Shown: piece after piece, positions 1 through 12,200 of the stretch | How positions within the stretch are numbered: the stretch's first letter is position 1 | Layout of the letters: each line of letters starts with the position of its first letter | NCBI GenBank assembly: GCA_964034945.1 | Contig: OZ035961.1 | Location: 30,158,184 to 30,222,183 of the forward strand | Source: Chrysopilus asiliformis | Lineage: Eukaryota > Arthropoda > Insecta > Diptera > Rhagionidae | Reading direction: 5' to 3' | DNA: 64,000 nucleotides | Translations under genes and position numbers: made by a program | Notes under the pieces: generated by a model | What the model saw: the letters and a program-made list of their open reading frames with translations, nothing else | Databases searched by the model: none | Told to the model about the DNA's origin: nothing

Positions 1-1330
1 TGTGATCATCGATTTTATCGTTCGTGAACGATAAAATCGTTCAGTTGGGAACGATGACATTTGTTTGATCGTTCGGTGAATTTTATGTCAAGTTAGCGAT
101 CGGTGAAGTATTGCAATTACTTTTTTTTATCAAAATTAGAGGCTAATAATAAAATGGAAGTATTTGTACACATTAGGAAATTATTAATGAGGAATATCTT
201 GATCAAAACCTCGATCAAAAATCCAATATAAAAATTGCTTGAAAAAATGAAGATAAATAAGACCAAAGTGGTATAAAAATAATTTAAATAAAAAATGAAC
301 TTAAAAACTATTTTATTCACATAGATTTGAAATATTGGTCAATTCAAAGAACTCAACATTCGGTGTTTAATATTTTCGCCTTGACGTTGGTTTGTAAAAC
401 CGTCTTCTGGTGTAATTTCGCTCATATCGCCATTGTCATCCACCTCTATGTTTTAAGGGAGCTCAATATTGTATTTTCTGCGTTGAAGTCATTTTTAAAC
501 ATTAAAATAACTTCAACAATGTGAATTCCCAAACGTCAAACACTAAAAAATTCACAATAGCGATTGCTTGAACGATGAACCTTACGCAATACCAAATTGT
601 TTTTCGATCGTTCCGGCCAACGATGGTCGATCGAATAGATATCGATAACCGCAATAGGCCCCTTAATATACCCTTCGGTTTCACCATACGGGTATAAAAA
701 AGTGAAAAATAAGCCCAAACTAGAAGGTTTTGAGAAAGGAAAAGAGAAGACAGTTTCGAAGATAAGCCCCCCTCCATAAAAACATCAGGGAACAGTTTTA
801 TTGGAGGGTTTTCTCTATCTCGAACATATTTTTTTAACATCACTCGACTCTATACGAAATCTTCCTATTTTTTTTACCACATGCCTGTCCCATTTTTCAC
901 GAAGTGAGGCGTTTAAGTACATAAACAAATATTAACTAAAAAATTGCAAAATTGAAAATAAAGTTGACTAAATTTGTGAAAATTTACATACCTCCCGAAA
1001 TTGGACAAAATTGTATGAAACTTGTGGCATGTAATAGAGGAAGAGTTACTCTATAATGTGGAGTTATAGTTCCTCTATAAGAGTTCCTCTACTCAGATTT
1101 TTTCAATATATTTTAATACTTTTTTTGTAGCTCTACATGAAATTGGAATTTAGTCGAAAATTTGGTTATTCCTAAAAATTCTCCAAAATTTGAATACCTA
1201 GAATATCATATGGAGTGTCATTTTAAAGCTTATGATCATACTTACAGTAATATATAACCGTCAGATAAATTACATAAACGGATTTTTATCGAAATGACAT
1301 CAAAAAAATCACAAGAAAATTTTTTCCTTA
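1..1330. other. Gene-free 3' flank with a palindrome and a dispersed repeat
   Basis: No supported gene. Positions 10-39 form a hairpin with 14-bp perfect arms (CGATTTTATCGTTC and its complement). Positions 668-698 contain ATACCC...GGGTAT around GGTTTCACC, a repeat also found at about 44038-44068. The minus-strand frame at 502-843 has no recognisable domain. Confidence 0.5.
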
Positions 1331-1353
1331 CACCACGACTCCATTGGACTTAA

Positions 1354-1757
1354 CCCTCTAACCGTGATATTTCCAAAAAAAAAATCAACAAAATATGACT
1401 TTCAACTTGCGACAGACCGTAACCAAGACAACGTACAGGGCTAGATTTTTTCCAGCATGTAAAGCGATAACTTACAAAAGTCAGTGTAAAGGCCTGTGTC
1501 CACATGGAAGTTTATTTGCAGAAGTCGCTTCTAGAAGAGACTTCTGGAAGTTTTTCCCGTGGAAACACTAACTGCAAGTGAACTTCCAGAAGTTGTGACA
1601 CCAGAAATCTCTTCTAGAAGCGACTTCTGCAAATAAACTTCCATGTGGACACAGGCCTTAACACGTTCCGGCGATTTCCGGCGATTAAAATTGTTACCCG
1701 TTATAAACAAGCGATTTCCCTGAAGCCCGCCTTTTGTCGGACATTCCGGCTAGAGGG
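1354..1757. mobile_element. piggyBac-like TTAA-flanked MITE
   Basis: TTAA (1350-1353 and 1758-1761) flanks a 404-bp unit starting CCCTCTAACCG and ending CGGCTAGAGGG. TTAA duplication with a CCC start is the hallmark of piggyBac elements. It interrupts the 1331-2439 MITE: the intact relative at 12347-12692 runs straight through at this point. It encodes no transposase. Confidence 0.75.
1490..1658. mobile_element. Fold-back MITE inside the piggyBac-like element
   Basis: 169 bp with TAA on both sides (1487-1489, 1659-1661). The ends are inverted repeats, AGGCCTGTGTCCACATGGAA on the left and its complement on the right, extending inward about 55 bp through TTCTAGAAG blocks. This is the third level of nesting. 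Confidence 0.75.
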
Positions 1758-1950
1758 TTAAAAATCATGATTTTTTCCCCCACTGCAAATTTTAATAATG
1801 AAATCAGCGCGTGGGCATTTTCAGATTTTTCATATTTATAAATGTCATCGCGGAAACAAAAGTTGGTTTTAGCCGCTATTCTTGTTCTGAACTGAACAAA
1901 TGTCAAAAAAAAATCCTACTTTTCAGTAGCCGAAAAAATTATGACAGTAA

Positions 1951-2335
1951 TGCTACATTTACACGAATGACAAATTTGTCATTTTTTTCTTGTCATTATG
2001 TTAACTCCCGTGTAAATGGCATAATTTTTGTAATTTTTTCTGTCAGAAAATGTCAATCTCTCATAAAAGAATGAACTTGTCCATTCTTTTATGCCAGATT
2101 GTCATTCGTACAAACGCAATATTAGTTATGACAAAAGTTGAATACTAAAGTTGTCATAACTAATATTGCGTTTGTACGAATGACAATCTGGCATAAAAGA
2201 ATGGACAAGTTCATTCTTTTATGAGAGATTGACATTTTCTGACAGAAAAAATTACAAAAATTATGCCATTTACACGGGAATTAACATAATGACAAGAAAA
2301 AAAATGACAAATTTGTCATTCGTGTAAATGTAGCA
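1951..2335. mobile_element. 385-bp near-perfect palindromic MITE, copy 1
   Basis: TAA flanks (1948-1950, 2336-2338). The whole unit is one inverted repeat with arms of about 180 bp, outer end TGCTACATTTACACGAATGA, and a short centre around AAAGTTGAATACTAAAG. A second copy sits at 49290-49673. The corresponding site in the 12347-12692 MITE is empty. Confidence 0.88.
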
Positions 2336-2439
2336 TAAGGAGATTTAAATCATGATGCAAAATTTTTTGAGTCTCCATTAGACTTTTTCGTGGCTGCATT
2401 TAAATCCAATCTGGAAAAAAGTCTAATGGAGTCCATAGG

Positions 2440-5400
2440 TTATGTAGACAAGAAACCTCAACTTTAACACCCTGTCGAATCCATAAAAAAATTATAAAAA
2501 TAAAATAAAACAATTTTAACCGGGGCAATGTTTCTTAATAAAATACAATTGTTGAAATATTAAAATTCCACAGTTGATGGTGAATGTCATAAAATTGGTT
2601 CTACTCGAAACACTATGCGACGTGGAAGTTCCTTCAAATAAATCTGAATAATATTAAAAGAAATTTATCATTTTAAATAGTTTATTTATTTTCCAACTGT
2701 TTATATATAATATTCGTTCAATTATAATAGTCCATTTAACATTCAGTATAGTATATAAGTTATTAACTATAAATAATTTTTTTTATTTACCAATTTCCAG
2801 GAGTATATTAGCAGGAATAGAGAAATCAACAATAGGTTGCCAACTAATTTATAGATTTTTTTTGTTAATAGAAACAGTGAACACTTCAGTTAATAGGTTT
2901 ACAGCTTACGCAATAATATATATTTTTAGTTTTATATTTCCTACTAAGTTTTTTTACTTATATATTTTTTATGATGTGCTAATATTATTTCATATTACTT
3001 CTTGATATGTTTCAGTTTCTTTGGTTGATATGCATTTTTTTTTACTAAATTTACGTTAATTCTATCACAGTGAATAATACTAATAAATAAAATAAGACAA
3101 ATCTATATTTTAAACAAGAATTTGCTAATAAAAAGCTAAATTTAAATTGCGAATAATATTAATCACACTTTGTGCAATTGGTTTTTACATAAATTTTTAA
3201 GGCTTTATTCATTTTATCATTGTGAAACTGTATACCTTTTTTCGCCACAAGTAATTTGATGGTTACCTTAATTATTTATGTGATTTTTAAACAATTTGCA
3301 TGAAATACAAATATATATTTTAAACATCACAAACGAGCTAAAAAGAACATTTTTTTTGTACAAAGTGTAATTAACATTGCGCAGTTAATTAAGCAACGAA
3401 TATAAGTGCAAAATTAATGAAATATTCCTTGAATATATTTGAACTATAATAAATAATCTTCATATTTTTTTCCTGTTTATCGATGTTAATTTTATATTCT
3501 AATAATTATGTCTATCTTTTATACCTTTAAAAGTATTTGAATTGCACGTTTAACGCCCTACACAAATTGTGTTCTTCGTATAATTAACTTCTTTTATCTA
3601 ATCAATAAAATGGACAATAGTTTCTTTGGGAACTTTTGAATTACAATACGATCGCGATACAATCAATCAACATTCTATGTAGTGTTAATCAGTTTTTCTC
3701 AACATTTGTTACTCTAAAAAATAACACTCTTTTCAAATTAAAATTGCACTACCAGCTCAAGTCTGACCAGTTTTTAGTGACCTTAAGTCACAGATATCGG
3801 AATTAGAATAGATATCGTGTTTTGCTATCTCAAATGGGCCACTGAAATGTCAAAATATTATTATGGGGAAAGGAGATAAATATATCATGCTTCGTTTTGG
3901 AATATAGACTGTTTGTAGTTCACTTAAAAGCTAAAATTCATTTTTAATTTGAAACTTGATAAAAGCAAAGTTGGCAATTCTGGATTCATTTCACTATGGT
4001 ATGCAAATAAATTTTAGGCTTATGAAAATAGAGAAAGCATTAGTGTTTTTGGCCCATTTCTTTATACGGGCTTTTCAAGTAAGGCGCATTCTATGGGATA
4101 TATTTCTGTGCCTTAAGTATGACAAAACTTGGAGAAAATAAAATTTCCCACACTTTTGTCTTTAGCTATAACTCGATATCTCAACCTGTTATCGAGATAA
4201 ACCGTTATTTCCAAAAACAACAGTTTTTTGCGATTATCTCGAAAACTAACGGGTTTTTGCTGACTAAATGTATGAAGTGAATTAATGAGAATGGCATTCT
4301 GCACAATTTTGTCTTTTACCGTTATCCGTTATCTTTTACCGTTATTGAGATATTTTCATTAATATGTAAAAAATCATATTTTTGCGAATAATTTGCAAAC
4401 TAACGGTTTTTCGACAAATCAGTTAAAAGAATAATTAAAGATGTTAACATTTTCTACATTTTTGCCATTTACCGTAAATTGATATCTTTTACAGTTCTCA
4501 AGTTATCTCAAATTTTGTACGTTTTTGATATTTTTGGATGAACTCAAATTTTGTACGTTTTTGATATTTTTGGATTTGATATTTTTGGAACAATTTATTG
4601 GGAGGTTGTATTGGGTTGACAATACGACAGGGCTATAACGTAAATTGCGCAGGGTCGTAAATTTTGTAGAAGAAAGTTTTGTGTTGACCACAACTGATAT
4701 TTTTTATTGGGGAATCGAGACTATTACTAAAATAGTTAATTTGAATTACAAAAATAGTCAAAATCGACAATTTTTATAAGAAATTTAACTACTTAGGAGC
4801 ACAATTTACTATTTTGTACTTAAAGTGATGTCTTTTCAATTGAAATTTACTATTTTAGTGATAGTCCCGATTTCCCATTACGAAGTAGTTAGATTCTTCA
4901 TTTTATTTCTCTAATATTCCGAACGTACTGTATTTTAAAAGACATTTTTCAAAGTAATTTAATTAAAAACAACATTTTTAACCCATCTAAATTGATTTTC
5001 GGCAAAGCCTTTTCTATACGCAATTTCCTATTGGAACAATTTCCTATTGGAATGCAACTACATTAAACAACCAACGAATATTTAAAAATTATTTTCTTTT
5101 TTTTTTTAATTTTAAAATAATGAGATTTTTTTTAACAATAAGAAGAGAAACTTAAGTCAATAAACGTTTAACTTCTATTATCGTCTAAATATTGCTAACA
5201 TACGCTATTTAATTTTTTTCTAAACATAAAACATAGAAACATAGATCGTGCATGTTTTTAGTACATTTTTTACTCAAACAAAAAATTTCTTTTCTTTAAA
5301 TTTTATAATTAAAAAAAAAGTTACATAGACCCTCGTTTTTCAGGGTAGTTACGCTCCAAAAAAATAGCTCAAATCAAAATTTTAAACAAAATTTTGGCAA

Positions 5401-6056
5401 AAACTACGCAGCTGTGAATTTTTTAGCGCGCAGATCAAAAGTTGGTAGTAAAACCTTACCGCAATATCACAAACCGCGCAGGACGAGGGTCTATTGTACT
5501 TTCGTATTTTAACAGAAATATAACAAAAAATTTTGCTAACAAAACCGCCAAATCACATTTTACAAAGACAAAGATTTTTATTTAGAATAAAATCTTCAAA
5601 CAATATGCATAAAATATATTTTTAATAAAGCAACAATTTTTAGGTGTTTCAACAAGTAACTTGGTGTTCAAATTTTTTTTTATAAAATTTTAAAAGATTA
5701 TAAAAGTTAGCATTTAGCTTTTTTTCCATATTGAAAAAAGTATTTTCTGAGTTTTGCAAAAGCATAAATACTTCGAGTAGCACATTTTTACGTAGAATTA
5801 TTACTTCTAAATAACTATTAATATTTCTTACTACATATTACTTTGTGTGTAAAGTGCGTCTAAACAATCTTTCGTTTTTTTAAACATTTTTATTAAATAT
5901 TGTATTTGTTATGTTTTTCCTCTGATATGTTTAATATTATCAAGGCATATTATTGATATGTTTTCATTTGAAATTGTAAACATTTCGTGTTTTAGGTCGC
6001 CAACACTTGGCTGTATTTTGTTTTTAAATTGACAAATTTTATTGTGGTTTTTGGGA
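2440..6056. other. AT-rich intergenic DNA downstream of ChAT
   Basis: No supported gene, RNA or complete element. The stretch 2460-3760 is very AT-rich. Around 4140-4560 short motifs resembling TTATCTCGAAAACTAACGG recur as degenerate repeats. The small open frames at 3956-4141, 4113-4304 and 4503-4691 look random. Confidence 0.5.
5889..6043 (-). promoter_or_regulatory. Candidate ChAT poly(A) signals
   Basis: On the minus strand AATAAA occurs at 6043-6038, only 14 bases past the ChAT stop, and again at 5894-5889, about 165 bases past it. The second is the more plausible 3' end. Both sit in AT-rich DNA where such hexamers arise by chance. Confidence 0.35.
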
Positions 6057-6254
6057 TTATGTTTTTAGTAGATCTCGCATGATATCCAATGAATCTTGCA
6101 ATGATTTTCCATAGCGGGAAGCACTCGTGTCTTCGCACGAATAAAATGCTGAAATACAAAAGACAATTTCATCAGGATGCGGATTGTAAGAGCAGCCATA
6201 GCCTCTTGGTGTTACTGGTCCATATCCCATAAAGCTATCGGTACTGCAGGCAAC
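6057..6254 (-). CDS. ChAT: ChAT last coding exon with stop codon
   Basis: A 198-bp terminal exon that reads VACSTDSFMGYGPVTPRGYG, then CSYNPHPDEIVFCISAFYSC, and ends DIMRDLLKT followed by TAA (6059-6057). Fly ChAT ends MRDLLQN by memory, so the C-terminus is essentially complete. The acceptor is AG at 6256-6255. This exon has no start codon in frame, so a simple long-ORF scan would miss it. Confidence 0.95.
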   Translation of the reverse strand, partial: VACSTDSFMGYGPVTPRGYGCSYNPHPDEIVFCISAFYSCEDTSASRYGKSLQDSLDIMRDLLKT

Positions 6255-9200
6255 CTAAAATATAAGAAAATGCATGACTTTCTTTATAGGAAAAATGATT
6301 TTTAAGAAACATATATTAGCCATAAGTGTTTATTTTGCATAAATTTGTGATTATTTTTCTCTAAAAGTGCCGTTTAACTTTCTTAGTTTGAAGTAATAAT
6401 TTTCTTTTTCATAAAAAATGTGAACTAACTAAAAAAGAAACCGCAAAAATATTTTTCAATATATTTGCTCAACATTTTTTATCATGCTGCATTTTTATGC
6501 GATTACCCAAAATGGAAGAGTATATGCGTTCGGTTGTAGCTATCAAAGAAGGATATACCGCTGTAATTTTTGATGCCCTCAACGGATAGGGTGACCAGAC
6601 GTCCTCTTTTTCGAGGACAAGTCCTCTATTGCAGAGGGAGAATTCCTTTTTTCCACTGTTGTCAAAAAGCCAATATCTGTCCTCTTTTTAGACTTTTAAA
6701 GACACTTTTTCAAAAAGTCTGTTCAAAATTGAGCAAACGCGTTCATAATTAATTTTTTTTTCTCTAAAGTTTAAATTTTATCTTTCTTACATTTCTATAT
6801 ATAAACACTAACAACAACACTTAAACCGACTCTCGTCGAAAATGACACAACTTTCAAAATCAGAGTGTAACCAAAAACAATGTATAACACAGACGATTCA
6901 AATCAAACAAATCATTTTAGAAGAAGCATGAATTTTTCAATCAAAAACTTAATACCCCATCGCCACGTGTTCAGCTAAGGTACAAACCAGAAAATACTCG
7001 CCTCACTTAAAAGCACAGTAGACACAAAAGTTTGCGCTGTTGTCTAATATGCATTTGTTAAACCACATTATGGGTATTCACTCTTTTGAGTATCGGTGTA
7101 AATGTGGCATGGATACAAGTGCATTTTACAAGAAAGCGTGAACACCATGTAAAGCATTTGAAAAAGCTCCAGTGTAAATACTCGCAATTTCATCTTCACT
7201 CCACTTCTTGTTGGGTTTCTCTCTTTTCCGCTTTCGCTGCTGAATAACATTTTGCGCCATATTATATATATTTATATATATTTATTGATTTATCGCCACT
7301 AAACACTTTTTGCCGGAGAAAAATATAACCTGAAAGTTTCAGCTGTCATAATTTACACTTCTCAATATACAAGACCCAAAAACAAGGTTTCGAGTGAAGC
7401 AAATATAAAGCTAAAGTGTAACCGATTTTGTATGAAAAATTTTGCTAGGTCGAGTAAATATATATCCAATACACTGATACACAACCAAATGCATCAAAGA
7501 GTGCATACCCTACTACCCTTATTATTTTTTTCCACCGAAAACAAGAAAAGGCTAATATTTTGAAGTAAAAATTTAGAAAAAATGCTCGAGTTATGGTTTT
7601 TTCCATTTTTAAAACTTGCTAGAGAAAGAAGTATCGACTGCTGAGGAACATGCAATCAACAACGAATGAATAGAAAAAATATTTGGGAACAAGGGATAAT
7701 TATACTTAAGCGTTCTCATAAAGCGACTATCTTCTGGTTTGTGCCTTAGCTGAACACGTGGCGATGGGGTATTAAGCTTTTGATTGAAAAATCCATGCTT
7801 CTAAAATTATTTGTTTGATTTGAATCGTCTGTGTTATACATTGTTTCTGACAAAACCTTCCAGTAAAAAATGTGCCAAATACTCAATACTTAAACTGTTT
7901 TGACAAAAAAATGTTGAGATTATAAGTGCGTAATGGCTTTGAAATTCTTTATTAGAGTGCGCAGTAGAACTCCTAAGCAATCTGAAATTTTAGTTCATAA
8001 ATAAGTTGTTAATAGTTCTTAAAATCCGATAGCCTATTTTGAGCTTGGCAAGTTCCTAAAAGAAACGATCCTTGGTTTTATTTTAACTTATAGAATCTTG
8101 CTGTAATCGATGGTTATCACAAGTACAAAAATGTTGTGACCAAGTTGTGACTAGTAATCGGTCACTGACAGTCAGCAAAATAGCATAGAATAAGGAATAT
8201 ATAGAAAAAACTCTGCCGAACAAATTTTTGACAAATTTCCCCTTCGAAGGGGGGAAAAATGTCCCTATCATTCACTAGCTACGGCCTAAAAGTTAATTAC
8301 TTTTAGACTAGGGAACACGAAGCAAAGAGAACATTTTCTAATCATTTTCGTCGTATCTATTCAATGAGATGGAGGAATCGAATGGATAATTTTTTCCGTG
8401 TTACATCGGATCCTCTTGCTTCATCTCTTAGTGGAAAAATTTTCTCTAAAAATTTGTTTCAAGAGTTTATTCTCTAGATTATTTGTTCTCTGAAAATAGG
8501 GCCTTGTAATGTCTTAATTTTAATTTTTCGAGTTCTACTTCAAGAAACTAGCCAAGCTCATGATATAGGGGATCGAAATTGACCTAAGTGGCTTCCCGTA
8601 AAAGTATACTGTAGGGCTGAACTTGGCTAGTACAGAGCCCTGCAATTTATCGAATTTTCATGTTGTGATATTTTGATGCTGTGATTTATTTTTAAAATAT
8701 GTAGAAATAGTAGATTGCCAAATGTATGAATTCCAAGCAAGGACTGAGGCATTCGCAAATTCTTTATGTGGATGGCAGATTCGCGATTGGCCAAGATTTG
8801 CCGAATAGTTCGCCCAACATTGACTCGTGTAGATAACGACCTATATAATGATATTAATTTGATGAAGGTCTGTTTAAGGGATAGCAAGAGATTCGTTATT
8901 GAGAGCAAGGAAGTTCTTCTTTCGTGAAAATGATAAAAGCTCAATCAAAATCTCTTCAGAGGTTCAGAAAATAGCAGGCAAGGGTGTTAAAGGAGATAAA
9001 ATGGCGTAATATGGACACGAAAGGAAGAAGTTCTTTACCCAACTAAGAAGCGATATTTTAATTCAATTGATTGAATGATCAAAAATTTACTGGAGAAGAG
9101 CCTAAAAGGAGAGGGGAAGGTAAACAGCGATGTCCCCCTACTACAATTGTAGTAAATCTACTACTATTTTCGCCTTCAAAAGCCTTAGTGCGTAGTAAAT

Positions 9201-12200
9201 CAAATCTACTACTATTTTTTGTAAAATACATGAATCAACCAAAAAATTGTATTATACATGTTAAGTGTAAAAAGCTTTTAACGAAATTAAATATGAGGCA
9301 GCCAATACAGCAAGTTTTTTGTTGATAGAATTTTAGTATTATGAATGATAAAGCTATTTAGCTTTAGTTATACAAAGTGGTATATCGGCATAGGTAGAAA
9401 AAGTTTGTTTTTGAAAATCTGCTACTATTAGTATCAATCTACTACTATTTTTGGTCCAATCTAGTTCCCTCCTAAGGCAAATTGGGGCCATCCCTGAAGG
9501 TAAATATAGAGCATCTTACTCTCTACGTAACTCTACAAATTTTGGTAACATCGTCTCTTCGTAGTTTGCAATTTAGTTTATTACAAATATTGCAATTTTT
9601 ATCCATTAAATACCTATAAACGTTTTCTGTTTCGTTTTATACTGTAACCAAGTGACATCTCGAATTCACAAGTAAAGAATTTTCAGGTCATAAAGCGTTG
9701 CCTTGTCACAAAAAAGCGGAAATTCATAAAATATGATAAAAACTTATCTAAGGTAAATGTTGGCGCTACATCGTACCCTTAAAGAAAACAATAAACGACA
9801 AACAAACTGGGTTATGGTAAGTACATGTGTTCCGTCTTGTTTTCATTAAGAATAATTAAAAAAAATTCTTATCAGAAAAACATTCTGGTTCCGGCTGATC
9901 ATTGTGGCATGCAATTGAAGTTTTGAAATCTACAGCCCATTGAATTGTTTTAAAAAAATATTGATAAGGACGTGTAAAAAATCTTTTGAACTCATTGAAC
10001 GTGATAAAACTCTGTTAGAATAACAATAACACAAAGTCTTTGCAAAAGTACCTTAAATTATTTTTTGCCAATTTTTTTTCTGATTGTTGTGATAACTTGA
10101 AAGCATCTTAACTAAGACAAAAATTTATCGACGATTCCGTCCAAGACTATCGAACGTCGAAAATACCATTTTGCTGAAAATCGATTTTAAATTGGTATTT
10201 GATAAACGGCGGATCATAAGATATAATTTATTTGCTCAAAATATTTGGTCAGAAAATGTTTCATGGTAAGATTTGGTTACGATTAAAATTACACTACAGG
10301 CAGATTTTTTTCGAAATTTTTGCCCGAGAAATTAGGAATGTCTTCGAAAGTGCTGTCTACACGAGACATTTTTTACTTTCCTCTTCTATAGAAGAAAAGT
10401 ATTGTATTCATGACGGAGACCGACTTACGGGGGTAAATAGAAAATTTCTGATCAGGTCGAAGTCTGTTTTAGCCAAAATTGTGAGGATGTCCGTGCATCT
10501 GTCTTTCGATCTGTCCGTTGTACGTATCTTAAATAACTCGAGAACGCGTTGACCTACCGACTTGAAATTTTTTACAAAATGCGTTGACCTACCGACTTAA
10601 AATAGGTTTTACAAAAATCGTAGTTTTCTATCAACTTTTGGAAAAGTAACGGTAGCTCTAACGAGAACCTCCCATACCATTTGTTTTGAAGAAATACTTT
10701 TTTTTTGGAAATTTTTCGAAACCTATGCTCTTTTGGGAAAAAAATGAATATATGTAACAAAATTGAAAGGATATAAAATTTTCTACGCTTTAGCGGTTTT
10801 TTGTCTCCATAACGATTGTCAAGACACTTGAAAAAAATATTTTTTTTTACATATTTAGCTTCTTCTTTGAGCCTTCCCGTTTTCGTACAGTAAAGTTTGG
10901 GAATTCCTTCTTTCCGCGAACGACAAAACTCTGGAACAATTTATTATTCGATGTGTTTTTCCGGGCTATAACCCGTAGAAGTTCAAGGAGAAAATAAATC
11001 GGCATCTCCTTATGTCCTTCCGACCGTCCTGATCTGTGCTTCGGTATTAAAGGTTCGTCCACCAAGCTCTGGCTGAAACTATACAAAAAAAAGAAAAAAA
11101 AACGGCCCTTTTTTGTTACTGGGAGAATCGGACAAATAGGTCTCCGATTGGCCTGAAATTTCATATAAGGACAGTAAAACTTCCCCTACGTCACTACACA
11201 AAATACAAAAGTGTTGATGGTTAGTCACATCACCAAGGAAGTTGCTTCACTTTGACATCTCTTTCGGGCCTCCTAGTTTTACTCGTAGGGAAAATCCAAA
11301 TAACTAGTATGGAAGAAAATGAGGTCCCACATTTTCTTCACGGTTTTGGAAATATGACCTAGCGCTACTGGCATAACATAAATATAGTATTTTCAATGAT
11401 ACTAGATAGTACTTCGGTGAACAGAACATGTATGTCAATATTTTTTCGATATAAGGTGTAGCGATATTTTTTTCCTTTGAAAATAACTAACAACATTTAT
11501 AGTGCTTTAAAATATTTGTGCTAGATTGTGCGTTTTAAACAAACTGGTGCTGAATTTAGTGCTAATGTGCAGTGGTTGATAGCCTCCAAGAAATTCATAT
11601 TTTTTTCGTATATACCTGACTCGTTGATAATAGAAAACAGTTTGCTATTTTATAAGATTCATCTGTGAATAATTCGTGCAGAGAACCGGTTTGTTCTCGA
11701 CATGCTTCTCTTAAGCCCAGGACATGTATATCAATTCCTTGTCCCAAAATATTCTGTACCATAACTTCCGTTTGACGTGCTACGGCACACCGGAACAACT
11801 CACGAAGGTGGTCTTTCTGTTGGTTGCGGTTATAATTGACGAATTCATTTTAATTAGGAATTTTTAGGTGTGTTTTATTCAGTTTTAAAATTATACTTAC
11901 ACTGTATATGCTAAATTTAACTTTTCGACTGTCTCCCCTACTGTCCCCTTCGTCTTCACGGTCACTTTCCAACGGAACGTCGGCACCTTCGCCTTGGCAC
12001 ATCGCCTTTGCCCATTCTAGAGCTTCAGTACTAGCCGATCGAATACAATCGACGCGACCCTTAAAATTTTTCAACAAAAAAGGATTATTTTTCTCAAAAA
12101 ACATTCGTAAATTAATCAAAAGTCTCAGCAATTTTTTTACCATAATTGTCTAACAAAAGTCACAAACTCATTTTAGTTTTATTTATTATAAAAAAAAACA

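Larger units (their letters stand above)
1331..2439. mobile_element. TTA-flanked MITE (Harbinger-like) split by nested insertions
   Basis: The ends carry CACCACGACTCCATTGGACT on the left and GTCTAATGGAGTCCATAGG on the right, flanked by TTA at 1328-1330 and 2440-2442. The interior matches the uninterrupted copy at 12347-12692 (ATCAGCGCGTGGGCATTTTC, ATTTAAATCATGATGCA). It is interrupted by insertions at 1354-1757 and 1951-2335. A 3-bp TTA duplication suggests the PIF/Harbinger superfamily. Confidence 0.8.

Noticed and set aside
502..843. 113-codon minus-strand frame
   Set aside because: No recognisable domain, and it overlaps a dispersed repeat (668-698).
6580..6760. GGGTGACCAGACGTCCTCTT motif reminiscent of transposon ends
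   Set aside because: No matching second end or target duplication found; too weak to call.
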